This document shows, piece after piece, positions 1 to 8,123 of a stretch of DNA of 10,486 nt (the stretch's first letter is position 1; the number at the start of each line of letters is the position of its first letter). The notes under the pieces were generated by a model. It saw only the letters and a program-made list of their open reading frames with translations, was not told the origin of the DNA and did not search any database. Source of the DNA: Thiomicrorhabdus sp. (GTDB taxonomy: Bacteria; Pseudomonadota; Gammaproteobacteria; Thiomicrospirales; Thiomicrospiraceae); contig WFNQ01000216.1 in assembly GCA_015488565.1 (NCBI GenBank), positions 1-10,486 of the forward strand, written 5' to 3'. The translations under genes and the position numbers were made by a program.

Positions 1-1
1 G

Positions 2-280
2 GGTGGCGTTGTCTTGGCGTTTGTCATCAGTTTAATGGGGCTTATGTGGTTGCAGATAGAGTTAACACTTTCCATGGGGCTCTTTGCCATTTTGTTAGCG
101 GCAGTAGCACTGTTTTCAGTTTTAGGCGATCTGTTTGAAAGCGTATTAAAGCGTCAGTCAGGGCTAAAGGACAGCGGCACTATTTTTCCTGGTCATGGAG
201 GCATGTTGGATCGAGCGGACAGTTTATTAATTGCCATTCCAATGATGTATGTGTTGTGGCATTTTGGGAGCATCTCTTAA
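2..280 (+). CDS. cdsA: Phosphatidate cytidylyltransferase, C-terminal part (5' end outside window)
   Basis: This is the last ~92 codons of CdsA, an inner-membrane enzyme that makes CDP-diacylglycerol from phosphatidic acid and CTP, the branch point of phospholipid synthesis. The reading frame is open from the first bases of the window, so the start lies upstream. The piece shows two hydrophobic segments, then the family signature: S-x-L-K-R, K-D-S-G, and P-G-H-G-G-x-x-D-R-x-D at about nt 137-220. This signature carries the acidic metal- and nucleotide-binding residues. A final hydrophobic helix ends the protein. The TAA stop is directly followed by the GTG of rseP with no spacer, so the two are probably translationally coupled. 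Identity is firm from the signature and from the cdsA-rseP-bamA order. Only the start is unknown. Confidence 0.95.
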   Translation, partial: GGVVLAFVISLMGLMWLQIELTLSMGLFAILLAAVALFSVLGDLFESVLKRQSGLKDSGTIFPGHGGMLDRADSLLIAIPMMYVLWHFGSIS

Positions 281-1678
281 GTGACTATTTTGTGGTCTAT
301 TTTGGGATTTATTGTGGTGATGGGGATTGTTGTCACCATTCATGAATGGGGACATTATCAGGTTGCACGCTGGTTTAATATTAAGGTAAAGGTCTTTTCG
401 ATAGGCTTTGGTAAAAGTATTTATGAAAAGCAAGGAGAGGAAACCTGCTTTAAAATTGGCTTGATTCCACTGGGTGGTTATGTTCGTTTTTTGGATGAAG
501 CAGAAGGACCCGTTGCCAAGGAGGAGTTAGCTCGCGCTTTTAACCGCCAAAGCGTGTACAAACGTTTTGCAGTGGTTGCCGCTGGTCCTGTGGTAAATTT
601 AGTGTTCGCCGTATTGATTTTTTCAGTCATGTACTTGGTGGGTGTTTCGGGATTGAAGCCTATTTTTAATAACGTAACATTAGACTCACCTGTGGGCACT
701 GTCTTGCCACCGGCGTTTATTCAACAGCCTGAATCGGATGCGGCTTGGTCAGTTGTTGAGGTTGGGGAGGAGCAGGTTTACAGTTGGCAAATGGTTCATC
801 AAGCGTTGTTGAAAGCCAAGGTTCACAATGAAGAAGCGGTCGATTTGACGGTTGAACGCATTGATACTGGCGAGAAAACGATATTAAAGCAAGTCTCTCT
901 TCGTACACTCGATCTAAATAAGCCTGAACAAAACTGGTTACAGTTGTTAGGTTTTGCTCCGTTTGATATTCCTTTACCGCCTCTCTTAGGCTCTGTATTG
1001 CCAGACGGGCCAGCCAGCCAAGCGGGTTTGCTTCCTCAGGATGAAATTATTGCAATAAACGATGCGTTAACGCCGCAATGGATGGATCTTGTTAAAAAGA
1101 TTCAAAAGAAACCAAATCAGACGGTTCAGGTACGTTATATTCGTGATAATGCACTTTATACAACGTCGGTTGTATTGGGTCAAAAGCGTTTATCATCGGG
1201 TGAGTTTGTCGGACAGATGGGCATTGGTGTTTATGTCGCACCTGAGCGGTTAAAGCCTTATACGGTTGTTATACAGTATGGTGTGATAGAGGCTGTTCAG
1301 CAAGGGTATCAACGTAGTGTTGATCTGTTCAATATGAGTTTGGTGATGTTGCAACGTATGTTTTTTGGTGATGTGAGCTTGCAACACTTATCTGGCCCGA
1401 TTAGTATTGCCCAGTTCTCTGGGCAGGCTATGCAGTCTGGGTTGGTTACTTTTTTAGGACTACTGGGTTTGATTAGTTTGAGTATTGGTCTGTTAAACTT
1501 GTTGCCGATTCCTATATTAGATGGTGGCCATTTGGTATATTATTTGATTGAAATGGTGAAGGGCACACCAGTGAGTGTTCAAGTAATGGAGATCGGTCAG
1601 CGTATCGGTATCGTTTTAATTATTGGGTTAACATTCGTAGCCTTATTTAATGATTTTTTAAGAATTTCTAATGGTTAA
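281..1678 (+). CDS. rseP: Site-2 intramembrane zinc metalloprotease RseP
   Basis: RseP is an inner-membrane protease of the S2P family. In E. coli it makes the second cut in the anti-sigma factor RseA after DegS, releasing sigma-E during outer-membrane stress, and it also clears signal-peptide remnants. The 465-residue product (E. coli about 450) has an N-terminal membrane helix holding the zinc motif HEWGH at residues 21-25. A GPxxN motif follows near residue 105 at the start of the second membrane helix. The periplasmic PDZ region comes next, and the C-terminal helices contain N406-x-x-P-x-P-x-L-D414-G-G-H, with D414 as the third zinc ligand. The second PDZ domain (about residues 228-290) is clear with its SPA/AGL/D-type loop; the first is degenerate. 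The third zinc-motif residue is Trp where Phe is common. The start is GTG, preceded by GGGAG at 266-270. The gene sits next to bamA and ompH, whose failure raises the signal it transmits. Confidence 0.97.
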   Translation: MTILWSILGFIVVMGIVVTIHEWGHYQVARWFNIKVKVFSIGFGKSIYEKQGEETCFKIGLIPLGGYVRFLDEAEGPVAKEELARAFNRQSVYKRFAVVAAGPVVNLVFAVLIFSVMYLVGVSGLKPIFNNVTLDSPVGTVLPPAFIQQPESDAAWSVVEVGEEQVYSWQMVHQALLKAKVHNEEAVDLTVERIDTGEKTILKQVSLRTLDLNKPEQNWLQLLGFAPFDIPLPPLLGSVLPDGPASQAGLLPQDEIIAINDALTPQWMDLVKKIQKKPNQTVQVRYIRDNALYTTSVVLGQKRLSSGEFVGQMGIGVYVAPERLKPYTVVIQYGVIEAVQQGYQRSVDLFNMSLVMLQRMFFGDVSLQHLSGPISIAQFSGQAMQSGLVTFLGLLGLISLSIGLLNLLPIPILDGGHLVYYLIEMVKGTPVSVQVMEIGQRIGIVLIIGLTFVALFNDFLRISNG

Positions 1679-3956
1679 TATGAAGCAAATAAAATTTAAA
1701 AAAATAGCGATTTCGAGTGCTGTTTCGTGCCTGTTATTACTGCCAAGTTTGACGTATGCCTTTACAGTAAAAAATATTGAGGTTGAAGGAGCGAATCGAA
1801 TTGATTTTGCAACCATTAGTACTTACCTTTCTATTTCCAAGGGCGAGTTTTTAGACCGAGACATGTCACAAAAGAGTATTCAAAGCTTGTATAAAACCGG
1901 TTTTTTTAAAGATGTTTCATTGTATAAAAAAGGGTCAAACACCTTGGTGGTTAAGGTTGTCGAGCGTCCTTCTATTTCAGAAGTGACCATTGAAGGCAAC
2001 AAGCTGATTGACAGCGATACGTTAAATGATGCGTTGGATTCGTTAGGCCTGAAGAAAGGCCGGATTTATAATCATCTTGAATTAGAGCGAGTGGTGGTTG
2101 ATTTAAATCGCCGCTATCAAAACCAAGGGTACTATGCAGTAAAAATTGAGATTAATAGTGAGGTATTGCCTCGTAATCGTGTGGCCTTAACCGTTTCTAT
2201 TGAAGAGGGTGAACCTGCAACGATTGGTCGTATTACATTGGTTGGTAACAAAATGTACTCTGATCAGCGTTTAAAATCGTTGTTGCAGATGTCGGTAGGT
2301 GATGCTTACTCAAAGATGCAGTTACAAGGGGATATTGAGACCTTGAAGTCTTACTATATGGATTTAGGGTTTGCTAAGTTTCAGGTCTCCTCTTTTCAAG
2401 TTAGTTTATCGACTGATAAAACATGGGTGTTTACGACCATTAATATTGATGAAGGTGAGCAATATACACTATCGGATATTCAGTTTATCGGTGAAACCAT
2501 TTTGGATAATAAAACACTGCATAAATTGATGGGGATGCAGGTTGATGATGTATTTTCTCGATCCAAGGTAATTTCAGCGGTAGGTAATATTCGAGATCGA
2601 TTGAGTGAAGAGGGTTATGCGTTTGCAGAAGTAAGACCAGAAACAGACTTGAATGATGTGAATAAAACGATTGCATTACGTTTTCATTTTGAACCTAAAA
2701 ATAGGGTTTATATTCGCCGAATCGTGGTAGAAGGGAATACACGTACACGTGATTACGTGATACGGCGTGAAATGCGTCAATTAGAGAGTGCCCCTTACTC
2801 ATTAAAATTGGTTCGCCAGTCCACGTCTCGTTTAACTCGATTGGGCTTTTTTAAACAGGCCAATATAGAAACGAAACGGGTGAGTGCCGATCAGGTGGAT
2901 CTGATTGTAAAGGTAGAAGAGCAATCAACCGGTTCTTTTAGTGCGGGAGTTGGTTTTTCTCAGCTGGATGGTGTGAGCTTTAATATAGGCGTTTCGGAAC
3001 GAAACTTTATTGGTAGTGGAAATAAGCTGGACTTTAATGTGGCGACCAGCGCTTCACGAAAAACTGCGGATATTGGTTTGACTAATCCGTATTTTACCGA
3101 TGATGGTGTGAGTTTAGGGGCGGGCTTCTATTTAAGTGAAATTGATGCAAATCAGTTGCAAATAGCGGACTTTAATATCAATAATTTTGGGCTTAGAACC
3201 TCATTAGGTTATCCATTGAGCGAGTATGATCGCTTAACTTATGGGTTAAAGTTGGATTCTCAAGAGCTTGTTTGCTCTGAGGCGTTTAATGTTTGTAATG
3301 ACTATGTTGCTGAGTTTGGTCAAAACTCTTCTGCGGCCATATTGAGTATGGCGTGGAGCCATAACTCGACCAATTCGTTTTACTTTCCTTCAGAGGGGCA
3401 TCGAACTCGAATCTCGATGGAAACGGTTGTTCCAGGCACTTCTGATCAGCCCTATTATAAAATTTATTTGGATGAGGGGGTGTATTACCCCATGAGCTCT
3501 AATTTAACATTGCAATTGAAAGGAAATGTTTCTTATGGTGGTGCATTTGGAAAAATAGATTCCTTACCCTTTTATCGAAACTTTTATGCGGGAGGGATTG
3601 GTTCGGTAAGAGGGTTTGAGCCCAACTCGTTAGGCGCAAACTATAATGGCGTTGATGATGGCACGAGTCGTCCAAAAGGTGGCGCGGTCAAGGTAGCAAC
3701 TACTGCAGCGATGGTCTTGCCGATTCCTTTTATTGAGGACTCCAGTAATATGCGAATGAGTTTGTTTTTGGATGCGGGTAATATTTTTACGGATTTAGAT
3801 TCGGTTGATGTGGGTGCCTTTCGTTCAGCAATGGGGGTTGGTGTTTCTTGGATCACGCCTGTAGGGCCTTTATCTTTTAGTTTAGCGTGGCCTATTGGTT
3901 ATGATAAAACGGATGAGCTTCAATCCTTTCAGTTTGTCCTAGGATCTGGGTTTTAA
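1671..3956 (+). CDS. bamA: Outer membrane protein assembly factor BamA (Omp85)
   Basis: BamA is the essential core of the BAM complex, which folds and inserts beta-barrel proteins into the outer membrane. A signal peptide (Lys-rich start, hydrophobic core, probable cleavage after SLTYA at residue 30) is followed by five POTRA domains at roughly residues 31-97, 98-179, 180-264, 265-343 and 344-418. A C-terminal barrel runs from about 421 to 761. The barrel has the conserved V646-R-G-F motif of loop 6 and ends in the terminal Phe typical of barrel substrates. Length is 761, somewhat short of E. coli (810), mainly through shorter extracellular loops. Loop 6 lacks the Cys pair seen in E. coli; a Cys pair instead occurs at 535 and 542. 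The start overlaps rseP by 8 bp. ATG 1671 has AAGA about 7 nt upstream, while ATG 1680 is the alternative and gives an equally good signal peptide. Confidence 0.97.
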   Translation: MVNMKQIKFKKIAISSAVSCLLLLPSLTYAFTVKNIEVEGANRIDFATISTYLSISKGEFLDRDMSQKSIQSLYKTGFFKDVSLYKKGSNTLVVKVVERPSISEVTIEGNKLIDSDTLNDALDSLGLKKGRIYNHLELERVVVDLNRRYQNQGYYAVKIEINSEVLPRNRVALTVSIEEGEPATIGRITLVGNKMYSDQRLKSLLQMSVGDAYSKMQLQGDIETLKSYYMDLGFAKFQVSSFQVSLSTDKTWVFTTINIDEGEQYTLSDIQFIGETILDNKTLHKLMGMQVDDVFSRSKVISAVGNIRDRLSEEGYAFAEVRPETDLNDVNKTIALRFHFEPKNRVYIRRIVVEGNTRTRDYVIRREMRQLESAPYSLKLVRQSTSRLTRLGFFKQANIETKRVSADQVDLIVKVEEQSTGSFSAGVGFSQLDGVSFNIGVSERNFIGSGNKLDFNVATSASRKTADIGLTNPYFTDDGVSLGAGFYLSEIDANQLQIADFNINNFGLRTSLGYPLSEYDRLTYGLKLDSQELVCSEAFNVCNDYVAEFGQNSSAAILSMAWSHNSTNSFYFPSEGHRTRISMETVVPGTSDQPYYKIYLDEGVYYPMSSNLTLQLKGNVSYGGAFGKIDSLPFYRNFYAGGIGSVRGFEPNSLGANYNGVDDGTSRPKGGAVKVATTAAMVLPIPFIEDSSNMRMSLFLDAGNIFTDLDSVDVGAFRSAMGVGVSWITPVGPLSFSLAWPIGYDKTDELQSFQFVLGSGF

Positions 3957-4065
3957 AAAGCTGACAAAAGAATGAATAATCGCGCTCTTTCTATCCTAAT
4001 GGTGTTTTTTTAGGGTACAATTCTGAAAAGTTGTTTTTTAATTATATGAAAAGTGGAAAAATTTA

Positions 4066-4602
4066 ATGCAAAAAATTCTTAAGACCTATTTGTCCGTTGC
4101 GGTGATGTTGCTGGCAACTAATGTTTGGGCGGAGACCCCTGTTAAATTAGGCGTTGTGAATGTTGCACTTCTTTTGGAGCAAGCGCCACAGGCCAAAACA
4201 GCGGATGCTCGATTGAAAAAAGAGTTTGAGCCTCAGCAGATTGAACTGAAAGGGCTGGCAGGAAAATTAGAGCAAAAGCAGTCTACATATCAAAAAAATA
4301 AAGCGGTCATGAGCGATTCGCAACGTGTCACTAAAGAACGTGAAATAACCATGTTAACCCGTGAAATTCAGCGCCGAAGAAATGATGTACAAGAGCTGTT
4401 GAATTTGCGTCGAAATGAGGAATTAGCCAGCTTACAAAATATTGTTAATGATGCGATTAAAGCAATTGGAGAACAGCAAGCATTTGATTTGATTTTGTAC
4501 GAAGGCATTGCTTATACCAATAGTCGAATTGATATCACCAATGATGTGTTGTCTCATTTAAAATCGGTGAGTAAAAAACAACGTTCAGAATTTAATAAAT
4601 AA
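4066..4602 (+). CDS. skp: Periplasmic chaperone OmpH/Skp
   Basis: This is an OmpH/Skp-family chaperone that holds unfolded outer-membrane proteins in the periplasm for delivery to BamA. In Skp the protein is a trimer with long helical tentacles. The 178-residue product starts with a signal peptide of about 22 residues ending in NVWA, then the family's first strand (VKLGVVNVALLL). A long Lys/Glu/Gln-rich heptad-like helix pair follows (about residues 40-120, with a basic QRRRNDVQ stretch), and a C-terminal strand region returns to the core. No metal or catalytic residues are expected. The start ATG has AAGTGGA at 4050-4056. The 109-bp gap after bamA holds a TACAAT hexamer (4016-4021) that could be a -10 element, but no convincing -35 is paired with it. 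The position between bamA and lpxD matches the conserved order. Family assignment is firm; sequence identity to E. coli Skp looks modest, as is usual. Confidence 0.93.
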   Translation: MQKILKTYLSVAVMLLATNVWAETPVKLGVVNVALLLEQAPQAKTADARLKKEFEPQQIELKGLAGKLEQKQSTYQKNKAVMSDSQRVTKEREITMLTREIQRRRNDVQELLNLRRNEELASLQNIVNDAIKAIGEQQAFDLILYEGIAYTNSRIDITNDVLSHLKSVSKKQRSEFNK

Positions 4603-4604
4603 AC

Positions 4605-4616
4605 CTTAGGCCTAAG
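4605..4616. repeat. 12-bp perfect palindrome over the lpxD ribosome binding site
   Basis: CTTAGGCCTAAG lies between the ompH stop and the lpxD GTG and reads the same on both strands. Its TTAGG half contains the only Shine-Dalgarno-like bases for lpxD, about 8 nt upstream of the start. In RNA it could form just a 4-bp stem with a 4-nt loop, so a structural role is weak. A protein site or plain chance are alternatives. Confidence 0.5.
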
Positions 4617-4618
4617 TT

Positions 4619-5662
4619 GTGTTATTACGTGATATTGTTAGTCATTTACAGCGGTTAGGTGTTCAGGTTGATTTAATTGGTTCGGATGAGAGCGACATTC
4701 AGCAAGTTGCAGGATTGAATGGTGCCAGTGCACAACACATCTCATTTTTAAATGATAAAAAATACTTGTCAGCGCTCGAGGAAACGAAAGCAGGTGTTGT
4801 AATTCTTGAATCAACCTATCAAGAACATTGTAAGGTGCCTATGCTGGTTGTTAAAAACCCTTATTATGTGTATGCACTGGTTGCCCAGCTTTTAAATCCC
4901 ACAAAAAATACCTATCAACACCACTTAGACGCAACGATTGATGAGTCGGCGCAGCTTGACTCTCGTGTTGCTGTAATGGCTCAAGCGGTTATTCAGAAAG
5001 AGGTCATCATTGGTGAGCATTCGGTGATTGGTTGTGGTACGGTCATTGAAGAGGGCGTTACGATTGGACAAAACTGTTTGATTGGTGCCAATGTTGTTAT
5101 TCGCCATGGGTGTGTGATAGGAAATAATGTGATTATTGAAGCTGGTGCCATTATTGGTGGCGATGGTTTTGGTTGGGCAAATAATGAAGGTAAGTGGGTT
5201 AAGATACCTCAGATAGGCCGAGTTGTGATTGGAGATGATGTGTCCATTGGCAATAATGTTTGCATTGATCGTGGAGCCATTGAGAACACGATTATTGAAG
5301 ATAATTGTATTATCGACAATATGGTACATATCGCGCACAATGTTAAAATTGGACAAGGTTCGGCGATTGCAGGTCAAACCGGTTTTGCTGGTAGTACCAC
5401 CTTAGGAAAGCATTGTACTGTTGCAGGACAAGTTGGTTTTTCGGGGCATATTACTATTGCGGACAACAGTCATTTTTTAGCAAAATCAGGCGTAACCCAC
5501 TCGATAAAAACATCGGGAGCCTATTCGGGCTTCCCTGCGATTCCTGTCTCAGATTGGCAAAAAAACAGTATTCGAGCACGCCATCTTGATAAAATGGCGA
5601 AACAGATTAAAGCGTTGCAAAAGCAAGTAGAACAGCTAGTCTCTAAAGATGTTTCAAGCTAA
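4619..5662 (+). CDS. lpxD: UDP-3-O-(3-hydroxyacyl)glucosamine N-acyltransferase LpxD
   Basis: LpxD is the third-step enzyme of lipid A synthesis. It adds a second 3-hydroxyacyl chain from acyl-ACP to the amino group of UDP-3-O-acylglucosamine in the cytoplasm. The 347-residue product (E. coli 341) has the N-terminal uridine-binding domain (about residues 1-100). A left-handed beta-helix of hexapeptide repeats ([IV]-G-x-x-x-x) follows from about 105 to 310. The C-terminal helix is rich in Lys/Gln (HLDKMAKQIKALQKQVEQL) and packs in the trimer. The catalytic His is H240 in VHIAHN, matching E. coli H239. The glycine-rich IIGGDGFGW segment typical of LpxD is present. The only good start in frame is GTG 4619, with TTAGG 8 nt upstream. 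It follows ompH after 16 bp, so it is likely cotranscribed. Confidence 0.96.
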   Translation: MLLRDIVSHLQRLGVQVDLIGSDESDIQQVAGLNGASAQHISFLNDKKYLSALEETKAGVVILESTYQEHCKVPMLVVKNPYYVYALVAQLLNPTKNTYQHHLDATIDESAQLDSRVAVMAQAVIQKEVIIGEHSVIGCGTVIEEGVTIGQNCLIGANVVIRHGCVIGNNVIIEAGAIIGGDGFGWANNEGKWVKIPQIGRVVIGDDVSIGNNVCIDRGAIENTIIEDNCIIDNMVHIAHNVKIGQGSAIAGQTGFAGSTTLGKHCTVAGQVGFSGHITIADNSHFLAKSGVTHSIKTSGAYSGFPAIPVSDWQKNSIRARHLDKMAKQIKALQKQVEQLVSKDVSS

Positions 5663-5663
5663 G

Positions 5664-5697
5664 TTCTTTAAAGTATTTATTCCTAGCCCTTTAAGAA
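5664..5697. repeat. Weak A+T-rich inverted repeat between lpxD and fabZ
   Basis: TTCTTTAAAG (5664-5673) can pair with CTTTAAGAA (5689-5697) with one bulged T and a loop of about 15 nt. The stem is A+T rich and no T-run follows, so it does not look like an intrinsic terminator. It could slow or punctuate the transcript before fabZ, or be a chance feature of A+T-rich spacer. Confidence 0.25.
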
Positions 5698-5730
5698 TTA
5701 ACAAAATATATTATATTGGATGAACTGAAC

Positions 5731-6168
5731 ATGATGGAAGTGACTGAAATTTTTGATTATTTACCGCATCGCTACCCCTTTTTATTGGTGGATAGGGTAA
5801 CGGAATTTGAGTCGGGCGTTATGTTAAAAGGGTATAAAAATATTACCTTTAATGAACCTCAGTTTACGGGACACTTTCCAAACCACCCGATAATGCCAGG
5901 GGTGATGATTTTAGAAGGGATGGCTCAGTGCACGGGGATTTTGGCTTTTCGCAGTCAAGGAGAGAAGCCAGATGGGAGTACCATGTATTATTTGGCCGCA
6001 GTTGATAATTGTCGTTTTAGAAAGCCAGCCGTCCCAGGTGATCGTTTAGATTTTGAAGTGGTCACGCTGGGTAATAAAAGAGGCATTTGGAAGTTTACAT
6101 GCACCACAAAGGTGGATGGTAAATTGATCGCCTCTGCCGACCTTCTTTGTGCAGAACGAAAGGTATAG
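5731..6168 (+). CDS. fabZ: 3-hydroxyacyl-[ACP] dehydratase FabZ
   Basis: FabZ dehydrates (3R)-hydroxyacyl-ACP to trans-2-enoyl-ACP in fatty acid elongation. It competes with LpxA and LpxD for the same 3-hydroxyacyl-ACP, which is why the genes travel together and the enzyme balance matters. The 145-residue hot-dog-fold protein shows the family start LPHRYPFLLVDRV. The active site lies in GHFPNHPIMPGVMILEGMAQ, with catalytic H48 and E62 spaced 14 apart as in E. coli (H54/E68). It also has the later RFRKPAVPGD segment. The frame stays open to a TTG at 5716, but that codon has no ribosome binding site. ATG 5731 has TTGGA about 10 nt upstream and fits the family N-terminus; ATG 5734 is a further option. 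It ends 4 bp before the proposed lpxA start. Confidence 0.96.
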   Translation: MMEVTEIFDYLPHRYPFLLVDRVTEFESGVMLKGYKNITFNEPQFTGHFPNHPIMPGVMILEGMAQCTGILAFRSQGEKPDGSTMYYLAAVDNCRFRKPAVPGDRLDFEVVTLGNKRGIWKFTCTTKVDGKLIASADLLCAERKV

Positions 6169-6172
6169 TTCT

Positions 6173-6943
6173 TTGATTCACTCAACGGCTGTGATTGATC
6201 CCAGTGCTAACATTGCCCCTAATGTTAAAATAGGGGCTTTTTGTGTTGTGGGGGCAGATGTTACCATTGGTTCAGGCTCGGTACTGGAAGCACATGTGGT
6301 GGTTCAAGGGCCAACAGAGATTGGTTTGAATAATCATTTTTTTCCATTTGGTTCGATTGGTGCCGCACCGCAAGATAAAAAATACGACAATGAACCCACT
6401 CTATTGATTATTGGTGACAATAATACCTTTCGCGAAAATGTCACTATTAACCGTGGAACGACTCAGGATTTAGGTAAAACCGTTGTAGGTTGTGATAACT
6501 GGATTATGGCGGGCGTACACATTGCACACGACTGTGTGATTGGTAATCATTGCATTTTAGCGAATGCCACGGCATTAGCTGGTCATGTTACGGTCAATGA
6601 TTGGGCTATTTTAGGGGGGTACACACTGGTACATCAGTATTGTCACATTGGTGAACACAGCTTTTGTGGTATGGGCAGTGTGATTAATCAAGATGTGCCT
6701 AATTTTGTGATTGTATCGGGTAATTTAGCGGGCCCTAGAGGAATCAATCTTGAGGGGTTAAAGCGTCGTAACTTTACGCGTGAACAATTAAGCCTGATTA
6801 AAAAAGCGTATCGTACTCTATATCGAACAGGAAACCGTTTTGAAGAGGCGATTAAAGAGCTGGAAGGTTTGAATGATGGCTTTAACACGCTGGGGTCTTT
6901 AATTGATTTTTTAAAGAAATCGGAACGTGGTATTGTCAGATAA
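6173..6943 (+). CDS. lpxA: Acyl-ACP--UDP-N-acetylglucosamine O-acyltransferase LpxA
   Basis: LpxA is the first enzyme of lipid A synthesis. It moves a 3-hydroxyacyl chain from ACP to the 3-OH of UDP-GlcNAc. The 256-residue product is a hexapeptide-repeat beta-helix followed by a C-terminal helical domain (NLEGLKRRNFTREQLSLIKKAY) and a final RGIVR, like E. coli RGLIR. The catalytic His is H119 in VHIAHDC (E. coli H125). At the acyl-chain ruler position (E. coli G173) this protein has M167, within HSFCGMGS. P. aeruginosa LpxA, which uses 10-carbon chains, also has Met there. The frame is open back to GTG 6149 inside fabZ. TTG 6173 is preferred because it has AAAGG 9 nt upstream and starts the protein where relatives start (M-I-H-S-T-A-V). 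The gene overlaps lpxB by about 10 bp. Confidence 0.96.
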   Translation: MIHSTAVIDPSANIAPNVKIGAFCVVGADVTIGSGSVLEAHVVVQGPTEIGLNNHFFPFGSIGAAPQDKKYDNEPTLLIIGDNNTFRENVTINRGTTQDLGKTVVGCDNWIMAGVHIAHDCVIGNHCILANATALAGHVTVNDWAILGGYTLVHQYCHIGEHSFCGMGSVINQDVPNFVIVSGNLAGPRGINLEGLKRRNFTREQLSLIKKAYRTLYRTGNRFEEAIKELEGLNDGFNTLGSLIDFLKKSERGIVR

Positions 6944-8123
6944 GCTCTCTTTTTCATCACAAAAACCCCTTGTTATTGGAATGATCGCAGGAGAGGCATC
7001 GGGTGATACGCTGGGTGCTGCGCTTATCCAAAGCCTTCAACTTCGTTATCCTAATGCTACTTTTGTTGGGATAGGGGGGGCAAAAATGATTGCATTGGGT
7101 TTTCAGAGTTGGTACCCGATGGAAAAACTTTCTGTCATGGGTTTTTTTGAGGTATTAAAGCATCTATTTGAACTTCTTCGTATTCGTAAATCTGTTATTG
7201 AACAGTTTTTAGCGATTAAGCCTGATGTGTTTATTGGGGTGGATGCGCCAGACTTTAATTTTAAAGTTGAGGCAGAATTAAAAAAAAATAACATTACAAC
7301 CGTACACTACGTAGGCCCCTCTGTTTGGGCATGGCGAGAAAAACGATTGGAAAAAATACGCGATTCAGTGGATGGCGTACTGGTTTTATTTCCATTTGAG
7401 CCTCCTTATTACCATCGCTACGATATTCCCGTAAAATTTGTTGGTCATCCCTTAGCTAATGAGTTTCCTGATACCCCTGATACCCTCTCTGCTCGCGCAC
7501 TATTTGATATAGAGCCATTTGCAGCCGTAACCGCTATCTTGCCTGGTTCACGAATGAGTGAGATCAATCGAATGGCCGATGTTTATATTCAAAGTGCCAA
7601 ATTGCTTGCGGATATTTACCCTAAAATGCAGTTTTTGATACCTTGTATACATCATAAAGCAAAAGAGCGGATTCAAGAGGCCGTCAACCAGTTTGGTAAA
7701 GGGCTTAATATTCGTTTGGTGGATGGGCAGTCTCGTCAAGTTCTGGAAGCGTGCGATCAAGCATTGGTGACTTCAGGAACCGCAACGCTAGAATGTGCAT
7801 TAATGAAAAAACCGTTGGTACTCGCGATTAAAGTTCACCCTATTTCCTATTGGATTATGAAACGTTTAGCAACGACTGAATGGATTGGTTTACCCAATAT
7901 TTTAGCCAATCAATCACTTGTATCTGAGCTGATTCAAGATCAGGCAACACCGCATAAAATCGCCATACAAATGGGGCGGTTAATTATGGATACGCAATTA
8001 AGAGCAAAACAGATTACCGCATTTGAAGCGCAGTATGCCTCGTTAAAGCAAAGTGCATCCGAATTGGCGGTTGATGCCATTGAGAAGTGGGCGGATTTAA
8101 AGGATAAGTCCATTGCAAAATGA
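6933..8123 (+). CDS. lpxB: Lipid-A-disaccharide synthase LpxB
   Basis: LpxB is a GT19-family, GT-B-fold glycosyltransferase at the inner face of the membrane. It joins UDP-2,3-diacylglucosamine and lipid X into the tetra-acylated disaccharide-1-phosphate. The ~396-residue product (E. coli 382) has the N-terminal IAGEASGDTLGA motif and KPDVFIGVDAPDFN. It then shows HYVGPSVWAWREKR, VGHPLAN, L203-P-G-S-R and, for the nucleotide end, the S281-G-T-A-T-L-E loop followed by LPNILA. All are classical LpxB blocks. The start is uncertain. GTG 6927 gives two extra residues but has GGA almost touching it; TTG 6933 has GGAA about 7 nt upstream and is preferred. Both lie inside the 3' end of lpxA, implying translational coupling. 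It overlaps rnhB by 11 bp. Confidence 0.96.
   Translation: MSDKLSFSSQKPLVIGMIAGEASGDTLGAALIQSLQLRYPNATFVGIGGAKMIALGFQSWYPMEKLSVMGFFEVLKHLFELLRIRKSVIEQFLAIKPDVFIGVDAPDFNFKVEAELKKNNITTVHYVGPSVWAWREKRLEKIRDSVDGVLVLFPFEPPYYHRYDIPVKFVGHPLANEFPDTPDTLSARALFDIEPFAAVTAILPGSRMSEINRMADVYIQSAKLLADIYPKMQFLIPCIHHKAKERIQEAVNQFGKGLNIRLVDGQSRQVLEACDQALVTSGTATLECALMKKPLVLAIKVHPISYWIMKRLATTEWIGLPNILANQSLVSELIQDQATPHKIAIQMGRLIMDTQLRAKQITAFEAQYASLKQSASELAVDAIEKWADLKDKSIAK

Noticed and set aside
3987..4026. Sigma-E or sigma-70 promoter in front of ompH
   Set aside because: TCTGA (4022-4026) lacks a GGAACTT-like element at the right distance, and TACAAT (4016-4021) lacks a -35. It may still be a weak promoter, but the sequence does not establish it.
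4925..5377. 150-codon minus-strand frame opposite lpxD
   Set aside because: It is the mirror of the repetitive LpxD hexapeptide region; its Asn/His/Thr-rich, low-complexity product is what the reverse strand of such repeats gives.
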